The notes under the pieces: model-generated
Database searches by the model: none
What the model was told of the DNA's origin: nothing
What the model saw: the letters and a program-made list of their open reading frames with translations, nothing else
NCBI RefSeq assembly: GCF_018603905.1
Contig: NZ_JAHFZZ010000007.1
Span: forward strand, 248,001-312,000
Origin: Nonomuraea sp. NEAU-A123
GTDB lineage: Bacteria > Actinomycetota > Actinomycetes > Streptosporangiales > Streptosporangiaceae
DNA length: 64,000 bases
Direction of reading: 5' to 3'
Made by a program: the position numbers and the translations under genes
In this document: piece by piece, positions 33,893 to 48,030 of the stretch
How positions within the stretch are numbered: the first letter of the stretch is position 1
How the letters are laid out: every line of letters begins with the position of its first letter

Positions 33893-34866
33893 GGGGAGCT
33901 CTCCTCGGAGTCGACGAGCAGGTGCCGGGGGGCGCTCCCCGGCGGACGGTGGGCCAGGCCGACCGCGTCGGCCAGGCGCTGGAAGCCGCGTGCCCTCAGC
34001 AGGTCCTCAAGCTCTCGCTCGATGCGCAGGCACGCGTAGGGGTCATGGAACAGCGCCGTCCCCACTCCGACCGCGCAGGCGCCCGCCAGGATGAGCTGGA
34101 AGGCATCCCTGCCGGTCGTCACGCCGCCGACGCCGATCAACGGCACCCCGGGCAGGGCGGCGTGCACCTGCCACACGCACCGTACAGCTAGGGGCAGGAT
34201 GGCCGGTCCCGACAGCCCGCCGGTCACGGCCGCGAGCGAGGGGCGCAGCGCCTCGGTGTCGATGGCCATGCCGAGCGGGTTGTTGATCATGGACAGCGCG
34301 TCGGCTCCGGCGTCGACGCAGGCTCGGGCGACCGACACGATGTCGGCCACGTCGGGGGCGAGCTTGGCGACCACCGGCACGTCGTACCGCATGATGGACC
34401 GCACCGACGCGATCACCTCGGCGGCGGCGCTGCCCTCGCGGGCGAAGACCCGGCCGCGGTCCTCGATGTTCGGGCAGGACAGGTTCACCTCCAGCGCCGT
34501 GACGCCGGGCGCGTCGGCCAGCCTGCGGGCCAGCGCCGAGTACTCGGCCATGGTGCCGCCGCCGATCGACACGATGGTCCTGATGCCGCGCTGGGCCAGC
34601 CAGGGCAGCTCGCGTTCGAGGAAGGCGTCGATGCCGGGGCCCTGGAGGCCGACGGCGTTGAGCATGCCTGAGGGGGTCTCGGCCATCCGGGGGGTGGGGC
34701 GGCCGGCGCGCGGGGCCATGGTGATCGAACTGGTGGTCAGGGCGCCCAGGCGGTGGAGGTCGAAGAACTGGGCCAGCTCGCGGCCCGAGGCGGCGCAGCC
34801 GGCGGCGGTGGTGATGGGGTTGGCCAGCTCGACGTGCGCCAGGAAGGTCCGCATATCTACCGACAC
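33889..34866 (-). CDS. pyrD: dihydroorotate dehydrogenase, class 1B catalytic subunit
   Basis: A 325-residue FMN enzyme that oxidises dihydroorotate to orotate. It begins MSVDMRTFLAHVELANPITTAAGCAASGRELAQF; the class 1 base is Cys in NLSCPNIEDRG (about residue 130), followed by KLAPDV and the FMN site GVGGVTTGRDA. The neighbouring PyrK makes it the NAD-linked 1B type. GTG at 34866 is used; ATG at 34854 is possible. Confidence 0.95.
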   Translation of the reverse strand: MSVDMRTFLAHVELANPITTAAGCAASGRELAQFFDLHRLGALTTSSITMAPRAGRPTPRMAETPSGMLNAVGLQGPGIDAFLERELPWLAQRGIRTIVSIGGGTMAEYSALARRLADAPGVTALEVNLSCPNIEDRGRVFAREGSAAAEVIASVRSIMRYDVPVVAKLAPDVADIVSVARACVDAGADALSMINNPLGMAIDTEALRPSLAAVTGGLSGPAILPLAVRCVWQVHAALPGVPLIGVGGVTTGRDAFQLILAGACAVGVGTALFHDPYACLRIERELEDLLRARGFQRLADAVGLAHRPPGSAPRHLLVDSEESSP

Positions 34867-34974
34867 GTCAGGTCACCGCCGCAGAGAGAACAGCCACCGG
34901 AGAGGAGTGACCGCGCCACCGCAAACGAGAGCGCCGTAAGGAGCGGAGGTCCTTCGGGGCGCGGGCGGCAGGGG

Positions 34975-35826
34975 TCAGCCCGCATGGCGAGCACCGCCCC
35001 CGGGCGCCCCCAGCGCGTCGAACGGGATCGTCCCCACGTCCTCGAACCGCACCCGCTCCCCCCGGAACACCGGCCCCTCGGCGCAGGCCCGCACCATCCG
35101 GGTCACCCCGTCGTCGCCGATGACCGGCAGCACGCACGTCATGCAGACCCCGATCCCGCAGGCCATCGCCTCTTCCACCGCCACCTGCACCGGGATGTCG
35201 AACTCCATCGCCACCGCCGTGACCGCCCGCAGCGTCTCCATGGGCGCGCACGCGTAGACCACGTCCGCCCGTGTGTCGGCGATCACCGCGGGCAGCGCGT
35301 CGGTCACCCTGCCGCGCAGCCCGAGCGAGCCGTCCTCGGTCGTGAGCGTGGTGGTCTGGGCCATCCGCCTGGCCCGCATGGCGCCGAACACCCGGTCCGC
35401 GCTGGCCCCGCCCAGGACGAAGTCGACCCGGCAGCCGCGTTCGATGAGCTGGTCGGCCACCGGGAACAGCACCGCCGAGCCGTACTCGGAACCGACCAGC
35501 ACGCAGTGGACCGGGTCGCGGGGCAGCGGGAAGGGCCGGCCGAGCGGTCCGACGAGGTCGATCGTGTCACGCGCGCGGCGTTCGGCCAGCCACGCGGTGC
35601 CGGGCCCGCGCACGGTGAAGACGAGCTCCACCGTGCCGCCGTAGTCGGGCTTGACGTCGTGGATGGAGAAGGCCCGCCGCGTCACCATGGACGTGTGAGC
35701 CCCGCCCACGGCGACGGACACGAAGTGGCCGGGGCGGTAGCGCTCGGCGATGCCGGGCGCCACCACGGTGAGGGCATGGTAGGCGTCGACCCGGCGCGTC
35801 GTCAGCACCGTGCCCGTCACCTGCAC
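34975..35826 (-). CDS. pyrK: dihydroorotate dehydrogenase electron-transfer subunit
   Basis: A 283-residue PyrK that passes electrons from PyrD to NAD+. An N-terminal FAD domain (GHFVSVAVGG, RRAFSIHDV) is followed by an NAD domain and a 2Fe-2S cluster motif CGIGVCMTC plus later Cys (CAEG). The GTG start has only a distant GAGGA; the exact start is uncertain. The 108 bases between it and pyrD hold nothing I can identify. Confidence 0.94.
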   Translation of the reverse strand: MQVTGTVLTTRRVDAYHALTVVAPGIAERYRPGHFVSVAVGGAHTSMVTRRAFSIHDVKPDYGGTVELVFTVRGPGTAWLAERRARDTIDLVGPLGRPFPLPRDPVHCVLVGSEYGSAVLFPVADQLIERGCRVDFVLGGASADRVFGAMRARRMAQTTTLTTEDGSLGLRGRVTDALPAVIADTRADVVYACAPMETLRAVTAVAMEFDIPVQVAVEEAMACGIGVCMTCVLPVIGDDGVTRMVRACAEGPVFRGERVRFEDVGTIPFDALGAPGGGARHAG

Positions 35827-35881
35827 CGGGGTGCCGGCCAGTCCTCTTCACCTCCCGCGGGAGCCTGCCGTCGATCGAGCC

Positions 35882-39164
<3,283 letters not shown>

Positions 39165-39178
<14 letters not shown>

Positions 39179-40271
39179 GGCTCATGACCTCACAGAACTC
39201 GTCGAAAAGGTAGGCGGCGTCGTGGGGCCCGGCGGCGGCCTCCGGGTGGTACTGCACGCTGAAGGCGCGCCCGTCGAGCAGGCGCAGCCCTTCCACGCAG
39301 CGGTCGTTGAGGTTGACGTGGCTGACCTCGGCCCGGCCGTAGGGCGTGTCGAACGGCTCACCCAGCGGCGCCTCGACGGCGAAGCCGTGGTTGTGCGCGG
39401 AGATCTCCACTTTTCCGGTCCGTACGTCCTGGACCGGCTGGTTGACCCCGCGGTGCCCGTAACGCAGCTTGTACGTGGACAGCCCCAGGGCGCGGCCGAA
39501 GATCTGGTTGCCGAAGCAGATGCCGAAGAACGGCACCCGGGCCTCCAGCACCCGCCGCAGCGGCGTGACGTCGACGGTGGCCGGGTCGCCCGGCCCGTTG
39601 GACAGGAACACCCCGTCCGGCTCGACCGCCATGATCTGCTCGAACGTGGCGCCGGCCGGCAGCACGTGCACCTCGCAGCCGCGCTCGGCCATCCGGTGCG
39701 GCGTCATGCCCTTGATGCCCAGGTCGACAGCCGCGACCGTGAACCGCTTCTCGCCGATGGCGGGCACGACGTAGGGCTCGGTCGTGGCCACTTCGGCGGA
39801 CAGGTCGGCGCCCTCCATGCGCGGCGCCTGTCGTACGCGCTCGACCAGGTCCTCGACCGGCTCCGCCGGAGCCGTGAAGATGCCGGCGCGCATGGCGCCG
39901 CGCTCGCGCAGGTGGCGGGTGAGCGCGCGGGTGCCGGGCATCGCGATGCCGACGACGCCCTGCTCCTTGAGGTAGTCGTCGAGCGAGCGGTTGGCCCGCC
40001 AGTTGGAGACCACGCGGGACGGCTCGCGTACGACGTAGCCGGCCACCCAGACGCGGCCCGACTCGGGGTCCTCGTCGTTGACGCCGGTGTTGCCGATGTG
40101 CGGGGCCGTCATCGCGACGATCTGCCGGTGGTAGGACGGGTCGGTGAGGGTCTCCTGGTAGCCGGTCATCCCGGTGTTGAAGACCATCTCGCCGAACGTC
40201 TCGCCCTCGGCGCCATAGGGGGTTCCGTGGAAGACGCGACCGTCTTCAAGAACGAGTAGCGCTGAAGTCAC
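39165..40271 (-). CDS. carA: carbamoyl-phosphate synthase small subunit
   Basis: A 368-residue glutamine amidotransferase subunit. It begins SALLVLEDGRVFHGTPYGAEGETFGEMVFNTG; the class I GATase triad is Cys in PFFGICFGNQ (usual LGICLGHQ), with His in QYHPEAAAGPHD. It supplies ammonia to CarB. The GTG overlaps the pyrC stop by four bases. Confidence 0.97.
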
Positions 40272-41550
40272 ACCAGCTTCCCTTCAAGTACTGTCGGCTT
40301 GCCGCGCAGGAACGTCGCCACGACCCGGCCGGGCAGCGTCATCCCCTCGTACGGCGTGTTGCGGCTCTTCGACGCGAAGGCGGACGGATCCACCTCGGTG
40401 CGTACGGACGGGTCGTACAAGGTGAGGTTGGCCGGCACCCCCACCTCGATCGGCTGCCCGTGCCCCGACAGGCGGCCGATACGCGCGGGCACGATCGACA
40501 TGCGATCGGCGACGCCCGCCCAGTCGAGCAGCCCGGTGTCCACCATGGCCTCCTGCACCACGCTGAGCGCGGTCTCCAGGCCGACCATGCCCATGGCCGC
40601 GGCCGACCACTCGGTCTCCTTGTCCTCGACCGGGTGGGGGGCGTGGTCGGTGGCGACGATGTCGATCGTGCCGTCGGCCAGCGCCGCGCGCAGGGCCTCG
40701 ACGTCGGCGCGGGTGCGCAGCGGCGGGTTGACCTTGTAGATGGGGTTGTAGGCGCCGACCGGCGAGTCCTCGACGAGGTCGTCGGTGAGCAGCAGGTGGT
40801 GCGGGGTGACCTCGGCGGTGATGTTCCAGCCCTTGGACTTGGCCCAGCGCAGGATCTCCACCGAGCCGGCCGTGGAGACGTGGCAGACGTGCAGCCGGGA
40901 GCCGACGTGCGCGGCCAGCAGGCAGTCGCGGGCGATGATCGCCTCCTCGGCGACGGCCGGCCAGCCGGTCAGGCCGAGCCGGCCGGAGACGACGCCCTCG
41001 TTCATCTGCGCGCCGCCGGTCAGCCTGGGCTCCTGGGCGTGCTGGGCGATCACGCCGTCGAACGCCTTGACGTACTCCAGGGCGCGGCGCATCAGCACGG
41101 CGTCGTCGACGCACCTGCCGTCGTCGGAGAAGACGCGAACTCGGGCGGCGGAGTCGGCCATCGCGCCGAGCTCGGCCAGTTGCCGGCCCTCCAGGCCGAC
41201 GGTGACCGCGCCGACCGGCTGGACGTCGCAGTGGGCGAACTCGCGGCCGAGCCGCCAGACCTGCTCGACCACTCCGGCGGTGTCGGCGACGGGCGAGGTG
41301 TTGGCCATGGCGTGCACGGCGGTGTAGCCGCCGCGGGCGGCCGACTGGGTGCCGGTCTGCACGGTCTCGGCGTCTTCGCGGCCGGGCTCGCGCAGGTGGG
41401 TGTGCAGGTCGACGAGGCCGGGCAGCACGATCGCGCCGCCGCCGTCGATCCCCGGCTCACCGGCGATCTCCGGCGCGATCTCGGCGATCACCCCGTCCTC
41501 GATCCGGATGTCGACGGGCTCTCCGCCGAGGATCCTGACGTTGCGAACGA

Positions 41551-41554
<4 letters not shown>
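40268..41554 (-). CDS. pyrC: dihydroorotase
   Basis: A 428-residue type I dihydroorotase that cyclises carbamoyl-aspartate. Zinc ligands are visible in DLHTHLREPG near residue 57 and ATDHAPHPVEDKE near 305, with the HVSTAGS stretch. The open frame extends upstream into pyrB, but ATG at 41554 (MIVRNVRILGGEPV) overlaps the pyrB stop and fits the family length. Confidence 0.97.
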
Positions 41555-42464
<910 letters not shown>

Positions 42465-42468
<4 letters not shown>

Positions 42469-43049
42469 TTGGCGTCCTCCTTCATGAGGAGCACGGCGTC
42501 ACGCCCGTCGGTCTCCTGCAGGTAGACCTTCACCTTCTCGCTCTTGGCGGTCGGTAGGTTCTTGCCGACGTAGTCGGCGCGGATGGGCAGCTCGCGGTGG
42601 CCGCGATCGACCAGCGTGGCCAGTTGTACGGCGGTCGGGCGGCCGAGGTCGTTGAGCGCGTCGAGCGCGGCGCGGACGGTGCGGCCGGAGTAGAGGACGT
42701 CGTCGACCAGGACGACGATCCTGCCGTCGATGCCGTCGGGCGGCAGCTCGGTGTGGCCGAGCGGCCTGGCGGGCTTGAGCCGGAGGTCGTCGCGGTACAT
42801 CGTGATGTCGATCGAGCCGACGGGGATCTTGACGCCTTCGAAGCGCTCGATGCGGTCACCCAGCCGGCGGGCCAGGGTGGCGCCGCGGGTCGGGATGCCG
42901 AGGAGGACGACGCCGTCGGCGCCCTTGGTTCGTTCGAGGATCTCGTGCGCGATGCGGGTCAGCGCACGATGGATGTCCGGGCCCTCCAGGACGGCCCTTG
43001 AATGGGGCGTCTGGTCGGACGAGAAGTCGGACACGGCAGAGCTCACCAC
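42465..43049 (-). CDS. pyrR: bifunctional PyrR regulator / uracil phosphoribosyltransferase
   Basis: A 194-residue PyrR. The PRPP loop VVLVDDVLYSGRTVRAAL is near residue 98, and GIPTRGATLARRL lies earlier. PyrR binds pyr mRNA in response to UMP and also has uracil phosphoribosyltransferase activity. It is the first gene of the pyr operon; the 43-base leader has a small TCCCG/CGGGA hairpin near the start that could serve as its RNA target. Two adjacent GTG codons (43049, 43046) are possible starts. Confidence 0.96.
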
Positions 43050-43237
43050 CTTTCCCGCCTCACGGGACGGGTCTTAAAAGGGTGTTGGTCGGGACACACA
43101 GTACCAGGGGCTACCAGCCAGAACTTGGGCGGGCCACTGCCCGTGGCGCCCCGCGATTCGGTAATTTCCCGCCCTTTTCCCGTGTTGGCACCGTCCGCGC
43201 GGGGCACGTCATCGGCATCGCGGGCGGTGCCGGCGCG

Positions 43238-43266
43238 TTGACGTCCGCCTGCTTCGAGGGGATACA
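43238..43266 (+). promoter_or_regulatory. putative arcA promoter
   Basis: TTGACG and GATACA are spaced by 17 bases, and the -10 ends six bases before the arcA ATG, so the message could be leaderless. GAGGGG at 43256 is about 11 bases from the ATG, so normal ribosome binding cannot be excluded. Confidence 0.45.
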
Positions 43267-43272
43267 GAGACA

Positions 43273-44517
43273 ATGACCTTCCATGTCGACTCCGAGGTGG
43301 GCAAGCTCTACCAGGTGCTGCTGCACAAGCCTGACCTGGCGCTCAAGCGGCTCACCCCGACCAACAAGGACGCGTTCCTCTTCGACGACGTGCTGTGGGT
43401 GCAGCGCGCGATGGAGGAGCACGAGGAGTTCCAGCAGGTGCTGCGGGAGCGCGGCGTCAAGGTCCACATGCTCGCGGACCTGCTTCAAGAGACGATCGAG
43501 ATCCCCGAGGCGCGCAAGCACATCCTCGACGGGATTCTCGACGAGCGCTTCATGGGCCCGCTGGCCGTCGACGACATCCGCAACACCCTCGACGCCATGG
43601 ACTCCAAGACCCTGCAGCTCTACCTGACCGGCGGCATCACCAAGCGCGAGATGGTCGAGGCCGGCTGCGACCCGAAGTCGATGTCGTACCACGCGGCCGG
43701 CGACGACGACTTCATCCTGCCGCCCCTGCCGAACCACCTGTTCACCCGCGACACCTCCTGCTGGGTGTACGACGGCGTCTCGATCAACGCGATGAAGAAG
43801 AAAGCGCGGATGCGCGAGACGGTGAACATGGAGGCCGTCTACGAGTTCCACCCGACGTTCGCCGACGGGTTCGGCCGGCCGCAGAAGGACGGCTACCACG
43901 TGTGGCTGCCCGGCCAGTCGATCGCCCCGGCCACGCTGGAGGGCGGCGACGTGCTGGTCCTCGGGCGCGGCGTGGTGCTGATCGGGATGAGCGAGCGCAC
44001 CCAGCCGCAGGCCATCGAGATGCTCGCGCAGCGGCTGTTCCAGGCCGGCTCCGCGCGGAAGATCATCGCCCTGAACGTGCCGAAGGCCCGCGCGTTCATG
44101 CACCTGGACACCGTGATGACGATGGTGGACGTGGGCGTGTTCACCAAGTACGCGGGGCTCGGCATGCTGGCCTCGTACACGATCGAGCCGGGTGACACCG
44201 ACAAGGAGCTCAAGGTCACCGACCACCCGCCGGAGGACATGCACCGCGCCATCGCGCGGGCCCTGGAGCTGGACGACATCAAGGTCCTCACCCCCACGCA
44301 GGACGTCTCCGCCGCCGAGCGGGAGCAGTGGGACGACGGCTGCAACGCGCTCGCCGTCGAGCCGGGCGTGGTCATCGCCTACGAGCGCAACACCACGACC
44401 AACAACTTCCTGCGCGACAACGGCATCGAGGTCATCACGATCCGGGGCAGCGAGCTCGGCCGGGGCCGCGGCGGCCCGCGCTGCATGAGCTGCCCGCTTG
44501 AGCGAGACGGCATCTGA
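43273..44517 (+). CDS. arcA: arginine deiminase
   Basis: A 414-residue arginine deiminase that hydrolyses arginine to citrulline and ammonia. Catalytic elements are intact: LFTRDTSCWV, EGGDVLVLG, the His-Asp pair in HLDTVMTMVD, and the C-terminal nucleophile Cys in GGPRCMSCPL (the second Cys replaces the usual Met). It begins a plus-strand operon with carbamate kinase and a permease, divergent from the pyrimidine operon. Deiminase genes supply ATP or acid tolerance under oxygen limitation. Confidence 0.97.
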   Translation: MTFHVDSEVGKLYQVLLHKPDLALKRLTPTNKDAFLFDDVLWVQRAMEEHEEFQQVLRERGVKVHMLADLLQETIEIPEARKHILDGILDERFMGPLAVDDIRNTLDAMDSKTLQLYLTGGITKREMVEAGCDPKSMSYHAAGDDDFILPPLPNHLFTRDTSCWVYDGVSINAMKKKARMRETVNMEAVYEFHPTFADGFGRPQKDGYHVWLPGQSIAPATLEGGDVLVLGRGVVLIGMSERTQPQAIEMLAQRLFQAGSARKIIALNVPKARAFMHLDTVMTMVDVGVFTKYAGLGMLASYTIEPGDTDKELKVTDHPPEDMHRAIARALELDDIKVLTPTQDVSAAEREQWDDGCNALAVEPGVVIAYERNTTTNNFLRDNGIEVITIRGSELGRGRGGPRCMSCPLERDGI

Positions 44518-44520
44518 CCG

Positions 44521-45456
44521 ATGAGGGTCATCGTCGCTCTGGGAGGCAACGCGGTGCTGCGGCGCAGCCAGAAGGCCGACGCCGAGCCGCAGATCGCCAA
44601 CGTCGCCAACGCGGCCAAGACGCTGGCCAAGCTCGCGGAGAAGCACGAGCTGATCATCACCCACGGAAACGGGCCGCAGGTGGGCCTGCTGGCGCTGGAG
44701 AGCGCCAACGACCCCCGCCTGACCAAGCCCTACCCGTTCGACACGCTCGGCGCCGAGACCCAGGGCATGATCGGCTACTGGATGCTGCAGGCCCTGCAGA
44801 ACGCGCTGCCCGGCCGTCAGGTGCTGGCCATGGTGACCCAGACGCTCGTGTCGGCGGTCGATCCGGCCTTCGAGAACCCGACCAAGTTCGTCGGCCCCGT
44901 CTACGAACAGGACGAGGCCGCCAAGCTGGTCAAGGAGTACGGCTGGACGGTCGCGGCCGACGGCCGCTACTGGCGGCGCGTCGTCCCCTCCCCCACCCCG
45001 CAGCGCGTGGTGGAGACCCGGCTGATCAGCAAGATGGTCCGCGAGGGGGTCGTGGTGATCTGCGCGGGCGGCGGCGGCATCCCGGTCATCCGCGACGAGC
45101 ACGGCCGCCTGTCCGGCGTCGAGGCGGTCATCGACAAGGACTCCACGGCGTCGATGCTGGCCGAGGCGCTCGAATGCGACGCGTTCCTCATCCTGACCGA
45201 CGTGCCGCGCGTACTGAAGGACTTCGGCACCGCGCGGCAGAGCGAGATCGCGAACACCACCCCGCACGAACTACGCGCCCTCGACTTCCCAGCGGGCTCC
45301 ATGGGGCCGAAAGTGGAAGCGGTCTGCCGTTTCGTGGAGACCACCGGCGACATGGCGGCCATCGGCGAACTCGGCCAGGCGGAGCAGATCCTGGACGGCT
45401 CCGCGGGCACGATCGTCACGCCGAACGCCCGCTGGCCGCTGACCAGCACGCTTTAG
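44521..45456 (+). CDS. arcC: carbamate kinase
   Basis: A 311-residue carbamate kinase that makes ATP from carbamoyl phosphate. Motifs: ALGGNAVLRR at residue 6, THGNGPQVGLLALES, CAGGGGIPV and DKDSTASMLAEAL. It starts three bases after the arcA stop. The intermediate enzyme, catabolic ornithine carbamoyltransferase (ArcB), is not encoded in this operon. Confidence 0.96.
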   Translation: MRVIVALGGNAVLRRSQKADAEPQIANVANAAKTLAKLAEKHELIITHGNGPQVGLLALESANDPRLTKPYPFDTLGAETQGMIGYWMLQALQNALPGRQVLAMVTQTLVSAVDPAFENPTKFVGPVYEQDEAAKLVKEYGWTVAADGRYWRRVVPSPTPQRVVETRLISKMVREGVVVICAGGGGIPVIRDEHGRLSGVEAVIDKDSTASMLAEALECDAFLILTDVPRVLKDFGTARQSEIANTTPHELRALDFPAGSMGPKVEAVCRFVETTGDMAAIGELGQAEQILDGSAGTIVTPNARWPLTSTL

Positions 45457-45474
45457 GGCTCAAGGAGGTCTCGA

Positions 45475-46899
45475 GTGGCACTCGCCCAACGGCTCTTCCG
45501 TACCAAGCCCACCGAACAGATCGTGGCCGAAGGCGGCCACGGCGAGGGCGGTGAGCTGCGCCGCACGATGACGCTGTGGCAGCTCACGCTGTTCAGCGTC
45601 GGCGCCACGCTCGGCACCGGCATCTTCGTCATCCTCGGCCAGGCCGTGCCGAAGGCGGGCCCCGCCGTCGTGCTGGCCTTCGTGCTGGCGGCGATCACCG
45701 CGCTGTTCTCCGCGCTGTCCTACGCGGAGCTGGCCGGCTCGATCCCGGTGTCCGGCTCGTCCTATTCCTACGCGTACGCGACGCTGGGCGAGCTCGTCGC
45801 CTGGATCTGCGGCTGGTGCCTCATGCTCGAGTACGCGGTGTCGGTCGCGGCGGTGTCCGTCGGCTGGGGCGAATATCTCAACTCGTTCCTGCACGGCCTG
45901 TTCGGCTGGTCGCTGCCCGATGCGATCACCCGCTCCCCCGGCCAGGACGGCGGCGTGGTCAACGTCACCGCGATCCTCATCGTGCTGCTGGCCACCTGGC
46001 TGCTGCTGCGCGGGGCCTCGGAGAGCGCCACGGCCAACGCCGTGTTCGTGCTCATCAAGATCGCCGTGCTGATCTTCTTCTGCGTGGTGGCCTTCAGCGC
46101 ATTCAGGGCCGGGCACTTCTCGCCGTTCGCGCCCATGGGGGTCGCGGGCATCACGGCCGCCGCCTCGCAGGTGTTCTTCTCCTACATCGGCTTCGACGCG
46201 GCCTCCACCGCCGGCGAGGAGGCCAAGAACCCCAAGCGCGACCTGCCGCTGGCCATCATCCTGTCCCTGGCCATCGTCACGATCGTCTACGTCCTGGTGG
46301 CGGTGGCCGCGATCGGCGCCATGCCGTGGACCGACTTCGACCCCGAGCGCACCGAAGCCAGCCTCTCCTACATCGTGAACCTCGCCACCGGTGCCACCTG
46401 GCCGGGCCTGATCGTGTCCTTCGGCGCGGTCGTGGCGATCGCCAGCGTCGTCCTGACCGTCATCTACGGCCAGACCCGCATCCTGTTCGCGATGTCCCGC
46501 GACGGGCTCATCCCGCACATCTTCCAGAAGGTGAACCCGCGCCACCAGGTTCCGGTCGCCAACACCCTCATCGTGGCGGCGTTCATCTCGGTGCTGGCCG
46601 GGCTGGTGCCGCTGGGCCAGCTCGCCGAGGCCACGAGCATCGGGACGCTGTTCGCGTTCGCCATCGTCAACATCGGCGTGCTCGTACTCCGCTACCGCAG
46701 CCCCGACCTGCCGCGCAGCTTCCGCACGCCGTTCTTCCCCGCCACCCCGATCCTCGGCACGATCTTCTGCGTCATCGTGATGGCCGGTCTCGCCGGCGTC
46801 ACCTGGCTCGCGTTCGGCCTCTGGATGCTGGTGGGCCTGATCTGTTACTTCCTGTACGGCTTTAGCCACTCGCGGTTGAACACCGAGGTGCCCAGATGA
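45475..46899 (+). CDS. APC superfamily amino acid permease, cationic amino acid transporter type
   Basis: A 474-residue permease with about 12 helices. The first-helix signature GATLGTGIFVILG and the sixth-helix SYIGFDAASTAGEEAKNPKRDLP are those of the CAT/YfnA group of the APC superfamily. In an operon with arginine deiminase the likely substrate is arginine or an arginine/ornithine pair, but it is not an ArcD-type antiporter by sequence. The GTG start has AAGGAGG six bases upstream. Confidence 0.92.
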   Translation: MALAQRLFRTKPTEQIVAEGGHGEGGELRRTMTLWQLTLFSVGATLGTGIFVILGQAVPKAGPAVVLAFVLAAITALFSALSYAELAGSIPVSGSSYSYAYATLGELVAWICGWCLMLEYAVSVAAVSVGWGEYLNSFLHGLFGWSLPDAITRSPGQDGGVVNVTAILIVLLATWLLLRGASESATANAVFVLIKIAVLIFFCVVAFSAFRAGHFSPFAPMGVAGITAAASQVFFSYIGFDAASTAGEEAKNPKRDLPLAIILSLAIVTIVYVLVAVAAIGAMPWTDFDPERTEASLSYIVNLATGATWPGLIVSFGAVVAIASVVLTVIYGQTRILFAMSRDGLIPHIFQKVNPRHQVPVANTLIVAAFISVLAGLVPLGQLAEATSIGTLFAFAIVNIGVLVLRYRSPDLPRSFRTPFFPATPILGTIFCVIVMAGLAGVTWLAFGLWMLVGLICYFLYGFSHSRLNTEVPR

Positions 46900-47762
46900 A
46901 GCTCGAAAGCGTACTGGTCGGTTTCATCCCCGAGCCGAGGGGGCGTGACGCACTGGCACTGGCCGTACTCCTCGCCAGGCAGGCCAAGGCGCGCCTGCTG
47001 GTGGCGACCGTGCAGCCGCCCGTGTGGACCACGCCGGGGCCCGCCCGTGCCGACCTGAGCGAGTGGCGCATGTACCTGAAGGAGCAGGCGGACGCCACAC
47101 TCGAGCAGGCGCGGTCGCTCACCGGCGACGAGGCCGACTACGTCGTCCACACCCACAAGGGCAGCGGGCGCGGGCTGGTGGAGCTGGCCCGCCGGCGCGC
47201 GGCCGACGTCGTCGTGATCGGCTCCGCGCCGCGTGGCGGCAAAGGCCGCATCTCGGTCGGCAGCACCGCCGACCAGTTGCTGCACTCCTCGTCGGTGCCG
47301 GTCCTGCTGGCCCCGCGCGGCTACGCGGACGCGCCGACCTCGGCCTTCGAGCGGATCACCGTCGCCTACCGCCGGGGTCCCTGCGCCGACGCCGCCGTCA
47401 GGGACGCCGCCAAGGCGGCGGTCACCCTGGACGTGCCGCTGCGGCTGATCACGCTGGTGATCCGCGGCGTACGCCGCGCCAAGGTCGAGGAGGACATGCT
47501 GACACGGCTCCGCGACCAGGTGGCGGCCGACCTCACAGAGGCGGCCAGCGGGCAGCGGCCGCACATCCGGGCGGAGTTCGAGATCCTGGAGGGCCGCGAC
47601 GTGGCACAGGCCATGGGGCAGACGTCATGGCTGCCGGGCGAACTGCTCATCTGCGCCTCCAGCAACGCGGGGCCGTTGCGGCGGGTGTTCCTGGGGGACA
47701 CGTCGCTCAAGATCGTACGCGCTGCCACGTGCCCGGTCATGATCCTAACGCGCCAAGCCTGA
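46896..47762 (+). CDS. universal stress protein, two UspA domains
   Basis: A 288-residue tandem UspA protein, coupled to the permease by an ATGA overlap. The first domain ends in the ATP-binding signature VIGSAPRGGKGRISVGSTADQLL (G-2X-G-9X-GS/T type, about residue 110); the second has a less conserved counterpart near the C-terminus (RRVFLGDTSLKIVRAATCPVMIL). Usp proteins often follow arginine deiminase genes and help survival in hypoxia or energy stress. Confidence 0.9.
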   Translation: MKLESVLVGFIPEPRGRDALALAVLLARQAKARLLVATVQPPVWTTPGPARADLSEWRMYLKEQADATLEQARSLTGDEADYVVHTHKGSGRGLVELARRRAADVVVIGSAPRGGKGRISVGSTADQLLHSSSVPVLLAPRGYADAPTSAFERITVAYRRGPCADAAVRDAAKAAVTLDVPLRLITLVIRGVRRAKVEEDMLTRLRDQVAADLTEAASGQRPHIRAEFEILEGRDVAQAMGQTSWLPGELLICASSNAGPLRRVFLGDTSLKIVRAATCPVMILTRQA

Positions 47763-47781
47763 CCCCGGCACCACGCGCTTC

Positions 47782-47841
47782 GCCGCCCGTCGCCGCCCGT
47801 CGCGCCCGTCGCCTGTCGCCTGTCGCCTGTCGCCTGTCGCC
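47782..47841. repeat. GTCGCCT heptamer microsatellite
   Basis: Four exact GTCGCCT units (47808-47835) and a partial fifth follow two GTCGCCGCCC-like units, in the 567-base gap between the Usp gene and bldD. The rest of that gap before 47980 is GC-rich and holds no gene I can see. Confidence 0.85.
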
Positions 47842-48030
47842 CCGACGTCTGTCGGGCCCATCGGGTCTGTCCGACGTCCACCGTCGCGTGCCCGCCCGGC
47901 CGGGACGGCGCCTTTCCCACCCTGCCGCGCCCTCTTGGTCGCTCGCCGCCGACCCTCCTCTGCCCCCTCTCACCGCCCCTCACCTCGGCCTCTACGCGAT
48001 CACTGACACGGGTTTCGAGGAGATTTCACC

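Noticed and set aside
43111..45267. 718-codon minus-strand ORF across arcA and arcC
   Set aside because: Antisense to two intact enzymes; repetitive His/Asp/Arg-rich product without motifs.
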